The notes: generated by a model not told the origin, from the letters alone. A stretch of 64,000 bases of DNA from Streptomyces drozdowiczii (GCF_026167665.1 NZ_CP098740.1:4836001-4900000), one strand, 5' to 3'. Numbered from the stretch's first letter, positions 9,650 to 18,563 are shown. A program made the numbers and translations.

Positions 9650-11095
9650 TCACCGTGGCGGGTCGAACGCCCCCGGGTGGATCTGGTCCCGCGTCGCGAT
9701 GTACTGCTGGCGCACCGCCTGCCCCACGGGCAGTTCCTCGCCGGGCTCCAGCACCTGCGCCGCCGCACCCTGCCAGGCCGGGGGAGTGCGCCCGTCGAGC
9801 GCCCCCTGCGAGACCCCGAGCGCCCACGCCGCCTGCCGGGCCGCGCCCAGCGCCGCGTACTGGGCGGGCTGCGGTACGACGACCTGCGTCCCGAGCAGCG
9901 CGGGCGCCAGCTGCTGCACCGCGGGCAGCTCGGCCGCCGCACCCAGCAGGAAGACCCGCCGCACCTCCACGCCCCGGCCGCGCAGCACGTCGAGCGCGTC
10001 CGCCAGCGAGCAGAGCATCCCCTCGAACGCGGCCCGCGCCAGGTGCTCCGGCTTCATCGACTCGCGCCGCAGCCCGCACAGCGTCCCGGCGGTGTGCGGC
10101 AGCTGCGGGGTGCGCTCACCCTCCAGATACGGCAGGAGTACGAGCCCCGAGGAGCCCGGCGTCGACTTCAGGGCCAGCGCGGACAGCGCCTCAAGGCCCT
10201 CCACGTCCAGCATCTCGGCGGTCCCGCGCAGCGCGCGTACGGCATTCGACGTGTGCACCACCGGCAGGTGCATGCCCGTCGCGTCGGCGAACGAGGTGAT
10301 CATCCCGGTCGGATCGGCCAGCGCCTCGTGGTGCACGGCCATCACGGAGCCCGAGGCCCCCAGCGACACGACCGCGTCCCCGACCCCGACGCCCAGCCCG
10401 AAGGCCGCCGCCATGGTCTCGCCGGTCCCCGCGGAGATCAGCAGCCCCTCCGGAGTCATCCCGGCGGCGTCGGACGGACCCAGCACCTCCGGCAGCGCGG
10501 CCTGGTGCCCGAGCGCCAGCTCCACCAGATCCGGCCGGTAGGACTCCGTCCCCGCCGACCAGTACCCCGTCCCGGAGGCGGCGCCCCGGTCGGTGGTCCG
10601 CCGGGCCGGCCGGCCCAGCAGCTGCCACACCAGCCAGTCGTGCGGCTGGAGCACCGCCGCCACCCGCTGCGCCTGCTCCGGCTCGGACCGGGCCAGCCAG
10701 CGCAGCTTCGCCACCGGCTGCGCGGACTGCGGCACCGCGCCGACCGCCTCGGCCCACGCCTGCCGCCCGCCCAGCCCGTCGATCAGATCGGCCGCGGCGG
10801 CCTGTGCGCGCTTGTCGTTGCCGAGGAGCGCCGGGCGTACGAGATTGCCCTGGCGGTCCAGGGGGACGAGCCCGTGCTGCTGAGCGGAGACGCCGATCGC
10901 CTGCACGCCTTCGAGCAGCCCGCCGGTGGCGGCCTCACCGAGGGAGAGCAGCCATGCCTGCGGGTCGGCCTCGGTGGCCTTGGCCTCGACGGGGTGCGGG
11001 GCGTACCCCTCGCGCAGTACGGCGCCCGTGTCCGTATCGCAGACCACGATGTGTGTGAACGCGGAAGAACTGTCCAAGCCGGCGACTATGCCCAT
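9650..11095 (-). CDS. FGGY-family carbohydrate kinase, xylulokinase-like
   Basis: A 481-residue sugar kinase of the FGGY family, which phosphorylates sugars such as xylulose with ATP. The N-terminal phosphate-binding segment is divergent (GIVAGLDSSSAFTHIVV rather than the usual D-G-T-S pattern). QQHGLVPLD, GNDKRAQ, the GTGE motif and the LGASGSVM nucleotide loop follow in family order. The ATG at 11095 is preferred: a CAGAAT hexamer lies at 11102-11107, six bases upstream on this strand, suggesting leaderless expression, and the six extra residues of an upstream GTG start look non-native. No isomerase or transporter gene is adjacent, so the sugar is unknown. Confidence 0.83.
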   Translation of the reverse strand: MGIVAGLDSSSAFTHIVVCDTDTGAVLREGYAPHPVEAKATEADPQAWLLSLGEAATGGLLEGVQAIGVSAQQHGLVPLDRQGNLVRPALLGNDKRAQAAAADLIDGLGGRQAWAEAVGAVPQSAQPVAKLRWLARSEPEQAQRVAAVLQPHDWLVWQLLGRPARRTTDRGAASGTGYWSAGTESYRPDLVELALGHQAALPEVLGPSDAAGMTPEGLLISAGTGETMAAAFGLGVGVGDAVVSLGASGSVMAVHHEALADPTGMITSFADATGMHLPVVHTSNAVRALRGTAEMLDVEGLEALSALALKSTPGSSGLVLLPYLEGERTPQLPHTAGTLCGLRRESMKPEHLARAAFEGMLCSLADALDVLRGRGVEVRRVFLLGAAAELPAVQQLAPALLGTQVVVPQPAQYAALGAARQAAWALGVSQGALDGRTPPAWQGAAAQVLEPGEELPVGQAVRQQYIATRDQIHPGAFDPPR

Positions 11096-11164
11096 ACACA
11101 GATTCTGCCGCACCCCCGGAGGTTTCCCGTACCGGTGGTGCGGCAGAAGCGGCGGCGGGGCCGG

Positions 11165-11470
11165 CTAGGTGTTGGTGGTCCCCCAGTCGTCCTCGACGCC
11201 GTTGTGTGTGCCGCGCCCCCGGAAGGACCGCACCCGGTCCGTCACGGACGCCGGCACCTTGTCGCCGACCTTCTCGCCCACGGCGTGGTACGCCTTCCCC
11301 GCGAACTCCCGGCCGCTCTGGGCCGCGGTCTCGCAGGTGTTGCGCACGGCCGGGTTCTGGGCGAACTGGCGCGCGGACTTCTTCAGCTGCTCGTAACGCT
11401 CGCGCCCGGCCCGCGTGCCGAGCACGTATCCGAGGGCCACTCCGGCGATGAACGTGAGCCGGTACCGCAT
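11165..11470 (-). CDS. Small YtxH-like membrane-anchored protein
   Basis: A protein of about 101 residues with one N-terminal hydrophobic helix (LTFIAGVALGYVLGTRAG) followed by a charged amphipathic helix of the YtxH type (GRERYEQLKKSARQF) and an Arg-rich tail. YtxH-like proteins are small envelope-associated proteins linked to general stress in Firmicutes; the function here is unknown. The ATG at 11470 has GGAAGG nine bases upstream, better placed than for the GTG at 11479. Confidence 0.7.
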   Translation of the reverse strand: MRYRLTFIAGVALGYVLGTRAGRERYEQLKKSARQFAQNPAVRNTCETAAQSGREFAGKAYHAVGEKVGDKVPASVTDRVRSFRGRGTHNGVEDDWGTTNT

Positions 11471-11650
11471 GGCTGCCACCCTTCCTTCGCTCCGTGCGAC
11501 GTGTGCTGCCCGCCTACCCGCAGACGCCCGAGATCACCCCGGCCGATACCGATTGGCAAAGCACCCCCCTGCTTGCGCTAATGTATGTGTCGCAGCGAGC
11601 GCGCGCCGCCCGGCATCCGCCAGGCAGGTACGTTCGAGGCACCGCAGCAA

Positions 11651-11723
11651 TCCCCTGTAGCTCAATTGGCAGAGCAGCCGGCTGTTAACCGGCAGGTTAC
11701 TGGTTCGAGTCCAGTCGGGGGAG
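11651..11723 (+). tRNA. tRNA-Asn (GUU), first copy
   Basis: A 73-base cloverleaf: acceptor TCCCCTG pairs with CGGGGGA, D-loop AGCTCAATTGGCAGAGC, anticodon loop CTGTTAA with anticodon GTT, T-loop GGTTCGAGTCC, and discriminator G as expected for tRNA-Asn. CCA is not encoded. The anticodon stem is GCCGG/CCGGC. Confidence 0.97.
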
Positions 11724-11728
11724 CGCGA

Positions 11729-11801
11729 TCCCCTGTAGCTCAATTGGCAGAGCATTCGGCTGTTAACCGGAGGGTTACTGGTTCGAGTCCAGTCGGGGGA
11801 G
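11729..11801 (+). tRNA. tRNA-Asn (GUU), second copy
   Basis: Nearly identical to the copy five bases upstream. It differs only around the anticodon stem, where the 5' arm reads TTCGG and the 3' arm CCGGA, so one pair is compensated and one becomes a T-G wobble. Anticodon GTT, discriminator G, no encoded CCA. The tight spacing implies a shared precursor transcript ending at the terminator just downstream. Confidence 0.97.
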
Positions 11802-11811
11802 CGATCGGAAG

Positions 11812-11835
11812 AGGACCCCTTCGGGGTCCTTTTTC
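11812..11835 (+). terminator. Rho-independent terminator of the tRNA-Asn pair
   Basis: Perfect stem AGGACCCC-TTC-GGGGTCCT followed directly by TTTTC. It lies ten bases after the second tRNA-Asn and is one of the few terminators in the window with a T run. Confidence 0.9.
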
Positions 11836-11967
11836 GTATGCCCGGAACCGGTCGGCGAGCAGCACCGTCTTCATGGTCATCAGCAGCCGGGCAGCCGCAG
11901 CGGGAGATCGTATGACCGGCTATGCTGCGGCAGACGGTGCGCACACTTGTACGCGCCACGCCGAGAC

Positions 11968-12041
11968 GGGGCGGTAGCTCAGCCGGTTAGAGCAGCGGAC
12001 TCATAATCCGTCGGCCGTGGGTTCGAGTCCCACCCGCCCCA
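11968..12041 (+). tRNA. tRNA with CAU anticodon, probably elongator tRNA-Met
   Basis: A 74-base cloverleaf: acceptor GGGGCGG pairs with CCGCCCC, anticodon stem GCGGA/TCCGT (the outer G-T is a wobble) around loop CTCATAA with anticodon CAT, T-loop GGTTCGAGTCC, discriminator A, no encoded CCA. The paired first base excludes an initiator tRNA. A CAU anticodon can also belong to the lysidine-modified tRNA-Ile2; elongator Met is favoured, but only a tRNA-identity model would settle it. Confidence 0.9.
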
Positions 12042-12117
12042 CCCATTTCCCCAGGCAGAATCGTTCTGACCTGGGGAAACACTTTTGCGCGGGGCTGTCG
12101 TGGCGGCGCCCGGGGGA

Positions 12118-12227
12118 CCCGTCCGCAGCGCGCGGCGATGCCCATGTCGTGGGTGGCCCGGACGAGGGTCGTGCCCTGTTCGGTGTTGAGGCGCAGGAGC
12201 GGCTCGATGATCTCAAGATTGCGCAAC
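12118..12227 (-). pseudogene. Remnant of an ABC transporter ATPase C-terminal region
   Basis: Read on the minus strand this gap encodes LLRLNTEQGTTLVRATHD followed by MGIAARCGRV. That is the recognisable D-loop/H-loop end of an ABC ATPase, including the switch His in THD. There is no Walker A, signature or Walker B upstream: the adjoining bases belong to an MFS gene on the other strand. Downstream it runs into the CAU tRNA gene. It is therefore a fragment left by deletion or replacement, not a functional gene. Confidence 0.6.
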
Positions 12228-12271
12228 AGGCGCCCCGTCCGCTGTCCGGTGAGTGGTCGATACCATTCCGC

Positions 12272-13558
12272 GTGACCGAATCCCTGACCGAATCCGCCGA
12301 CGGCGCCGCAGAGCCGGCCGCCCGGGGGCGGATATTCGCTGATCTGACCCCTTTGCGGACCTCGCCCGACTATCGGCGGCTCTGGTTCGGGAACACCGTC
12401 TCCTGGATCGGGCAGGGGATGACCGCGCTCGCGGTCTCGTTGCAGGTGTACGACCTGACCGGGTCGGCGTTCTCCGTGGGGCTCATCGGCGCGTGCTCGC
12501 TGGTGCCGCTCGTGGTGTTCGGCCTGTACGGCGGTGCCGTCGCGGACACCGTGGACCGGCGGAAGCTGGGGCTGGTCAGCGCGTTCGGCTCGTTCCTGCT
12601 GTCGGTGGCGCTCGTCGGGGTCACCGTGGCCGGGATCGAGCAGGTGGGGGTGCTGTATGGGGTCGTCGCGCTCCAGGCCGTCTGCTTCGCGCTCAACTCG
12701 CCCGCCCGCAGCTCCATGATCGCCCGGCTGCTGCCGGCCGAGCAGCTGCCCGCCGCCAACGCGCTGAACTCGATGACCAGCACCACCGGCACGCTCGTCG
12801 GGCCCATGCTCGGCGGTCTGATCGTCGGCTGGTGGGGCTACCGCGCCGCGTACGGGGTCGACGCCGTCACCTTCACGGCCTCCCTCTACGCGATGTGGCG
12901 GCTGCCCTCCATGCTGCCCGAGCGGGACGACGCGGCGGACCGGAAGCGGGCCTCCGTCCTGGACGGGCTGCGGTTCCTCGGGACCCGGCCCAATCTGCGG
13001 ATGACGTTCCTCAGCGACCTGTGCGCCATGGTGCTCGCCCAGCCGCGCGCGCTCTTCCCCGTCGTCGCCGTCCTCTGGTACGGGGGCGACGCGAAGACCA
13101 CCGGACTGCTCGTCGCCGCCCCGGCGCTCGGGGCGCTTCTCGGCGGGGTGTTCTCCGGGTGGCTCGGCAGCGTACGGCGGCACGGTCTCGCCGTCCTGGT
13201 CGCCGTCGCCTGCTGGGGCGCCGCCGTCGCCGTCTTCGGGCTGACCCGGCAGCTCTGGCTGGGGATCCTGTTCCTCGCGCTCGCCGGGGCCGCCGACACC
13301 ACGTCCATGGTCTTCCGCAACACCATGCTCCAGGCGGCCGTGCCGGACGAGCTGCGCGGCCGGCTCCAGGGCGTCTTCATCGTGGTGGTGGCCGGCGGGC
13401 CCCGGCTGGGGGACTTCCTCGCCGGGTCCGCCGCCGACCTGACCTCGCCCGGTCTCGCCGTGACCGGGGGCGGGATCGCGTGTGCCGTCGCCGTGGGGCT
13501 GCTCGCGCTGCGGTGGCCGGCGTTCGCCCGGTACGACGCGCGCCACCCCGAGGCGTAG
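12272..13558 (+). CDS. MFS transporter, drug-exporter (DHA3/EntS-like) type
   Basis: A protein of about 428 residues with twelve hydrophobic segments typical of the major facilitator superfamily. The cytosolic loop 2-3 motif is GGAVADTVDRRKLGL (~residues 80-94), and a SPARSSMIARLLP stretch follows, both characteristic of the enterobactin-exporter-like MFS_3 group. The open frame extends back into the tRNA, which cannot be coding. The GTG at 12272 is preferred because TACCAT lies at 12261-12266 and the family core begins a few dozen residues later. Substrate unknown. It converges on the VOC gene with only six bases between stop codons. Confidence 0.85.
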   Translation: MTESLTESADGAAEPAARGRIFADLTPLRTSPDYRRLWFGNTVSWIGQGMTALAVSLQVYDLTGSAFSVGLIGACSLVPLVVFGLYGGAVADTVDRRKLGLVSAFGSFLLSVALVGVTVAGIEQVGVLYGVVALQAVCFALNSPARSSMIARLLPAEQLPAANALNSMTSTTGTLVGPMLGGLIVGWWGYRAAYGVDAVTFTASLYAMWRLPSMLPERDDAADRKRASVLDGLRFLGTRPNLRMTFLSDLCAMVLAQPRALFPVVAVLWYGGDAKTTGLLVAAPALGALLGGVFSGWLGSVRRHGLAVLVAVACWGAAVAVFGLTRQLWLGILFLALAGAADTTSMVFRNTMLQAAVPDELRGRLQGVFIVVVAGGPRLGDFLAGSAADLTSPGLAVTGGGIACAVAVGLLALRWPAFARYDARHPEA

Positions 13559-13564
13559 GAGGAC

Positions 13565-14362
13565 CTACACCTCCCGCTCCAGCTTCGGCATCTCGCCCGC
13601 CGTCGTGCCGCTGTCGAACAGCGAGAACGGTGCGCCCTGCGGGTCCGTGAGCGCGGCGAACCTGCCGAACGGGATGGTCATCGGGCCGAACCTCAGCGTC
13701 GCGCCCAGCGACTTCGCCTTCTCCACCGCCGCGTCGCAGTCGTCCACCGCGAAGTACACGTTCATGTACGGCGGCACCTCCGGCGGGAAGTCGTCCGTCA
13801 TCCTCATGCGGCCCAGGACCGGGTCGGCGCCCAGGTCGTAGAGCGTGAAGTCGGCCCCGTCGTCCACCATGCGCTGCACGCCGTACCCGAAGACCGCCGG
13901 GAAGAAGGTGTCCGCCTTCTCCGGGGTGCGGGTGAAGACCTCCGCCCAGGTGAACGCGCCGGGGACCATATCGGTCTCGAAGCCCCGGTGGCTGCCGGGC
14001 TGCCAGACGCCGAAGGTCACCCCGCCCGGGTCGGTGGCCAGCACCATCGTGCCGATGTCGCCCACCCTCATGGGCTCCACCAGGACGGTGCCGCCGTTCT
14101 CGCGGATCTTCGACGCGGTGGCGGCGGCGTCCGGCGAGGCCAGGTACAGGCACCAGCCGGTCGGCATCCCGCCCGGCCCCGGCGGCATCAGCGCGGCGAC
14201 CGCCTTGCCGTCGACCTGGGCCTGGGTGTAATTGCCGTACTCCGGCAGCGAGTCACCGAACGTCCAGCCCAGCAGCTCACCGTAGAAGCGTTTCGCGCCC
14301 TCCAGATCGGTGAACGTCGCGTCGGCCCAGCACGGTGTGCCCTCGGTCGCTTCTGCGGGCAT
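13565..14362 (-). CDS. VOC-superfamily protein with two glyoxalase-fold domains
   Basis: About 265 residues made of two tandem VOC (glyoxalase/bleomycin resistance) repeats. The first starts at PCWADATFTDLEGAKRFYGELLGW and the second at TWAEVFTRTPEKADTFFPAVFGY. Actinobacterial relatives are annotated as hydroxylases or of unknown function; no substrate can be assigned. Start choice: two ATGs lie nine bases apart. GAGGAG abuts the first (14371) but is nine bases before the second (14362), so the second is preferred. Confidence 0.8.
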   Translation of the reverse strand: MPAEATEGTPCWADATFTDLEGAKRFYGELLGWTFGDSLPEYGNYTQAQVDGKAVAALMPPGPGGMPTGWCLYLASPDAAATASKIRENGGTVLVEPMRVGDIGTMVLATDPGGVTFGVWQPGSHRGFETDMVPGAFTWAEVFTRTPEKADTFFPAVFGYGVQRMVDDGADFTLYDLGADPVLGRMRMTDDFPPEVPPYMNVYFAVDDCDAAVEKAKSLGATLRFGPMTIPFGRFAALTDPQGAPFSLFDSGTTAGEMPKLEREV

Positions 14363-14415
14363 CGTGGTCATCTCCTCGTACGGGTGAATGCCCCCTTGTT
14401 CACGCTAGCCAGCCT

Positions 14416-15771
14416 TCACGCCCGCCGCCCGTCGGCTCGCGGACCGGCCACCGAGCGGGCCACGCCCAGCTCCACCAGGTCCTGCGGGCGCAGCCGCAGC
14501 TGGTCGGCCGTTTCCCGGACCCGGACCGGGGAGCGCTTCAGGATCGCGGCCGCGAGCTCCGGGGCGATGACCGAGAAGTAGCTGTCCGGGGTGACGTGCG
14601 TGTTGTCCGGCGCGGCCAGGGCCAGCGCCCCGCCGGAGCCGCCCTCGCCGATCACCAGTGTCGTGACCGGGACCCGGGCCGCCGCCACCGCCGCGAAGGC
14701 ATCCGCGATGGCCGCCCCCGCGCCCGCCCGCTCCGCCTCCGCGTCGTTGGCCGCGCCCGGCGTGTCGACCAGCGTGAGGACCGGGACGCCGAGCCGGTCC
14801 GCGAGCCGGATCACCCGGGCAGCCGTGCGGTAACCCGCCGGGCGCGTCGCCGTACCGCACTGCGCGACGTACGCCACCGCACGCCCCTCGCGCACCCCGA
14901 ATCCGCAGAGCAGCCCCGGGTCCGTGCCGCCGCAGCGGTCGCCGCTCAGCGGCAGGCGCGCGTCGAAGTAGGCGTCCAGATAGGACCCGGCGCGCGGCCG
15001 GTCCGCCGCCCGCGCGCGCAGTACCGCGTCCCAGCCGGTCTCCGGCGGGTCCGTCGCCGCGAGCGCCGCCGGGACGGGGGCGGGGGAGGGCGGGGTGTCC
15101 CCGCGTGTGAGCAGGCCGAGCCAGCGGCCGACCACGGCCGGCAGCTCCCCGGGCGCCACGACCGCGTCGACCGAACCGGCCGCGAGCTGCCCTTCGGCGG
15201 TGTACGCGGCGGGGTCGGCGCCGGGCGGACGCACCCGCGATCCGGCGAACCCGATCTGCGCCCCGGGCACCGCCAGGATCACATCCGCGCCCGCGCCCAG
15301 CGTGGCCCAGCCGCCGCCGGTCGTCGGGTCGCGCAGAACGGCGAGCTGCGCCGGGCCCGCCGCCCGCAGCCGCGCCGAGGCCCGGGCCACCCGCTGGAGC
15401 TGGGTCAGCGCGATCATGCCCTCCTGCATCCGGCTGCCGCCCGTGGCGACGAGCGAGACGAGCGGCAGCCGCCGCGCGATCGCCTCCTCGTACGCCGCTT
15501 CGAGCCGGTCCCCGGTGCGCTGCCCGAGCGACCCGCCCAGGAAGCCGAACTCGAAGGAGAGCAGCACGCAGGGGTGCCCGCCGACCGTGGCGGTGCCGTG
15601 CACGACGGACTCCCGCTCGCCGGTACGGGCGGCGGCCCGGGCCCGCGAGTCCGCGTAGCCGGTCCAGCCGAGCGGGCCGTCGCCGTCGGTGTCCCCGGCG
15701 GGGGCGGGCAGCTCCGTGAAGCCGTCGGTGAGGGCGGCGATCGCCTCGCGTGCCGTCAGCCTCTCAGCCAT
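14416..15771 (-). CDS. Acyl-CoA carboxylase carboxyltransferase, beta and alpha parts fused
   Basis: A 451-residue protein joining the two carboxyltransferase halves. The N-terminal half has AccD-like motifs (FGFLGGSLGQRTGDRLEAA and TGGSRMQEG, residues ~75-120). The C-terminal half has AccA-like motifs (LADRLGVPVLTLVDTPGA and GEGGSGGALALA, ~320-385). No N-terminal four-Cys zinc finger is present. It would transfer CO2 from carboxybiotin to an acyl-CoA, but no biotin carboxylase or BCCP gene is nearby, so it must borrow these or have a different role. It overlaps the end of the upstream matB by eight bases, indicating one operon. Confidence 0.82.
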   Translation of the reverse strand: MAERLTAREAIAALTDGFTELPAPAGDTDGDGPLGWTGYADSRARAAARTGERESVVHGTATVGGHPCVLLSFEFGFLGGSLGQRTGDRLEAAYEEAIARRLPLVSLVATGGSRMQEGMIALTQLQRVARASARLRAAGPAQLAVLRDPTTGGGWATLGAGADVILAVPGAQIGFAGSRVRPPGADPAAYTAEGQLAAGSVDAVVAPGELPAVVGRWLGLLTRGDTPPSPAPVPAALAATDPPETGWDAVLRARAADRPRAGSYLDAYFDARLPLSGDRCGGTDPGLLCGFGVREGRAVAYVAQCGTATRPAGYRTAARVIRLADRLGVPVLTLVDTPGAANDAEAERAGAGAAIADAFAAVAAARVPVTTLVIGEGGSGGALALAAPDNTHVTPDSYFSVIAPELAAAILKRSPVRVRETADQLRLRPQDLVELGVARSVAGPRADGRRA

Positions 15772-17224
15772 GGAGCGCCCGCTTCATGATCTTGCCCAGG
15801 TCGTTGCGGGGCAGCGCGTCCAGGTAGCGGACGGTGCGCGGGCGCTTGTGCGGGGCGAGCTGGGCGGCGACATGGTCCGCCAGCTGCTCGGCGGTGGGCG
15901 GGGCGGCGGGGTCGGCGGGCACGACCCAGGCCACGATCCGCTCGCCGAGGTCCGCGTCGGGTTCGCCGGTGACCGCCGCCTCCCGCACGCCGGGGTGGTC
16001 GAGCAGCGCGTTCTCGATCTCGCCGGCGCCGATCTTGTAGCCGCCGCTCTTGATCAGGTCCGTCGCCTTGCGGCCGACGATGCGCACATAGCCGTCCGGG
16101 TCGAGCGTGGCCATGTCGCCGGTCCGGAACCAGCCGTCGGCGGTGAGCGCGGCGGCCGTCGCGTCGGGCCGGTTCAGATAGCCGGTGAACAGGTTGGGGC
16201 CGCGCACCTGGATCTCGCCGATCGCGTCCGCGCCGGTGAGCGGGGTGCCGTCCTCCTCGACCAGGCGCAGCTCCACCCCGCGCAGGGGCGGTCCGACCGT
16301 GCCGGGGCGCGGGGCCCCGTCGGCCCGGACGCCCGTGTTCATCAGGGTCTCCGTCATGCCGTACCGCTCGATGACCCGGCGCCCGGTCGCCGCCGCGATG
16401 CGCTCGTGGTCGTGGACCGGCAGCGCGGCCGACCCGGAGACCAGCAGCCGGGCGCCCGCGAGTGCCTTGGCCAGCCCTGCCGACGCGTCCGGGTCCGCCA
16501 GCGCCTCGGCCAGCCGGTGGTACATCGTCGGGACGCCGAACAGCATCGTGCCGCCCGCGCCCAGCTCCCGGGCCACGCCCTCCGGCGAGAACCGGCCCAG
16601 GTGGCGCACGGAGCCGCCCCGGCGCAGCGGGCCCAGGACGCCGAGGATCAGCCCGTGGACGTGGAACAGGGGGAGCGCGTGCACCAGGACGTCGTCGGCG
16701 GTCCACCCCCAGGCGTCCTCCAGCGCGTCCAGCGAGGCGGCGAGCGCCCGGCGGGGGAGGACGGCACCCTTCGGCGGGCCGGTCGTCCCGGAGGTGTACA
16801 CGACGAGCGCGGGGGACTCGGGGTCCGGTTCCGGGAGGGCGGCGGCGGGCGCGGGGTCCGGGGACGCGGTGGTGACGTCCAGGCGTGCCAGGCCGGCCAG
16901 GGCGGGCGGGAGCACGTCGTCGGGGGCGGCGAGCACCAGCGAGGGCGCGCTGTCCGCCACGATGTGCGCCAGCTCCCGTTCCCCCGTCTTCGGGTTCAGC
17001 GGGACGGCCGGCACCCCGGCCCGGAGCGCGGCGACCACCGCGACGACGGTGTGCGCGGTCGGGGTGGCCCAGACGGCGACCCGGCCCGCCCCGGCGAGGC
17101 GGGCCGCCAGGGCGTCCGTGACCCGGGCCAGCCCGGAGTAGGTGAGGATGACGTCGTCGAACCGGACGGCCTCGCGGGCGGCTGCCGGACCGGACACGTC
17201 CTGGAGTGCGGGCAGAAGTGGCAT
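15764..17224 (-). CDS. matB: Malonyl/methylmalonyl-CoA ligase (MatB-like)
   Basis: A 486-residue acyl-CoA synthetase of the ANL superfamily. MatB activates malonate or methylmalonate with ATP and CoA to give extender units for fatty-acid or polyketide synthesis. Visible motifs: the P-loop YTSGTTGPPKGAVLP (~155-170), MTETLMNTG (~285), the hinge TGDMATLDPDGYVRIVGR (~365-380) and the catalytic Lys region NDLGKIMKR at the C-terminus. The ERYGMTETLMN signature is typical of MatB rather than long-chain ligases. The ATG at 17224 gives the family's usual N-terminus (MPLLPALQDV); an upstream GTG would add an Arg-rich tail. Operonic with a fused carboxyltransferase. Confidence 0.86.
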   Translation of the reverse strand: MPLLPALQDVSGPAAAREAVRFDDVILTYSGLARVTDALAARLAGAGRVAVWATPTAHTVVAVVAALRAGVPAVPLNPKTGERELAHIVADSAPSLVLAAPDDVLPPALAGLARLDVTTASPDPAPAAALPEPDPESPALVVYTSGTTGPPKGAVLPRRALAASLDALEDAWGWTADDVLVHALPLFHVHGLILGVLGPLRRGGSVRHLGRFSPEGVARELGAGGTMLFGVPTMYHRLAEALADPDASAGLAKALAGARLLVSGSAALPVHDHERIAAATGRRVIERYGMTETLMNTGVRADGAPRPGTVGPPLRGVELRLVEEDGTPLTGADAIGEIQVRGPNLFTGYLNRPDATAAALTADGWFRTGDMATLDPDGYVRIVGRKATDLIKSGGYKIGAGEIENALLDHPGVREAAVTGEPDADLGERIVAWVVPADPAAPPTAEQLADHVAAQLAPHKRPRTVRYLDALPRNDLGKIMKRALHG

Positions 17225-17352
17225 CACCCTGCGCACCCTAGATCGGCACGCCCGCCCCGACCCGGGAAACCGGCTGGATGAGGCCCGCCTCACGCCCCGC
17301 CCGCCTCACGCCGCAGCCGCCTCAGGCCCCGCCCGCCGCACGCCCGCGCCCC

Positions 17353-18563
17353 TCACCCGTCGCGCTGTACGTTCCGCATGCGCCCATACGCGTACACACA
17401 GCCCGCCAGCGCCAGGTCGGACAGGAGCATGTAGCCGATCGAGTACGAGTCCTTCGCGCTGTAGATCGCGCCCATCACCAGCGGTGGCACGAACCCGCCG
17501 AGCCCGCCCATCGCGCCGACGATGCCGGTCACGCTGCCCACCTTCGCCTGCGGGGTGACCTGCGAGACCAGGGCGAAGACGCTGCCGCTCGCCGTGCCCA
17601 GGCCCGCCGCCATGACCAGCAGCGCGATCGTGCCGGTCGGGGCGAGGCGCGGGTCGAACGCCTGGACGATCGCCATCAGGGCGGCCACCCCCAGCGCCAC
17701 CGAGGTGACGAGCGCGGGGTGGATCCGGTCCGAGAGCCAGCCGCCGATCGGCCGGAAGATGACCGTGACCAGGGCGAACCCGGCCGCCTTGGTACCGGCG
17801 TCGGTCGGCGTCAGCTCGTACCACGTCTTGAGGTACGTCGGCAGGTACACGCCGAACGCCACGATGCCGCCGAAGCCGATCGCGTACAGCGCGGACAGCT
17901 CCCAGGTGACCCGCAGCCGGCCCGCCGAGCCCAGCCGGTGCGCCAGCGAATCGGTGGGCACCTTCCGGCCGGGGTGGTCGTTGATGAGCAGCCCGGAGAG
18001 CGCCGCGTAGACCACGAGGGCACCGGCGACCACGAGGAACGGCAGGTTGTCGCCGTGCTTGGCGATGCGCGGCGTGAAGTAGCCGGACAGCGCGACACCG
18101 CCCATGCCCATGCCGAAGACGCCGAGCGCCAGACCGCGTTTGGCGGGGGGAACCACGAGTTGACCAGCGGGATGCCGATCGCGAACGTCGTGCCGCCGAT
18201 CCCCAGCAGGAACCCCACGGCGAGCATCGCCCCGTACGAGTTCTTCGCCGGGATCAGCAGCAGCACCGGCAGAATGGTCAGCGCCGAGGTCAGCGGGAAC
18301 ATCAGCCGCGCCCCGAACTTGTCGGTCAGCGCGCCCGCCGGGATGCGGCCCAGCGAACCGACCAGCACCGGCACCGCCACCAGCAGCGACTGCTGGAACG
18401 AGCTCAGACCGAGGCGGTCCTTGTAGTCCCCCGACATCGGCGCGATCAGGTTCCACGCCCAGAAGGTGAGCGTGAAGCCGATCGTCGCCATGATCAGATT
18501 CCGGTACGCGGCGGAGCCCGGGGCGTCCACGGGTGCGGGTGACTGCTTCGCGGCTGTGTCCAC
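17353..18563 (-). pseudogene. NarK-like MFS transporter gene broken by a one-base frameshift
   Basis: The N-terminal part (NLIMATIGFTLTFWAWNLIAP through GIPLVNSWFPP) and C-terminal part (AKRGLALGVFGMGMGG to FRPIGGWLSDRIHP and the end) of one nitrate/nitrite-type MFS transporter lie in two frames. They join at a run of six C (six G on the + strand at 18145-18150) where seven would restore one frame of about 404 residues. Twelve membrane segments can be followed across the join. Either the gene is inactivated in this strain, the run is a hotspot that slips, or it is a sequencing error; no other stop or damage is seen, so the break looks recent. The GTG start at 18563 is tentative. Confidence 0.82.

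Noticed and set aside
12017..12271. Extension of the MFS gene back into the tRNA gene
   Set aside because: It would overlap the CAU tRNA on the same strand, and the extra 85 residues are not MFS-like. The GTG at 12272 is better.
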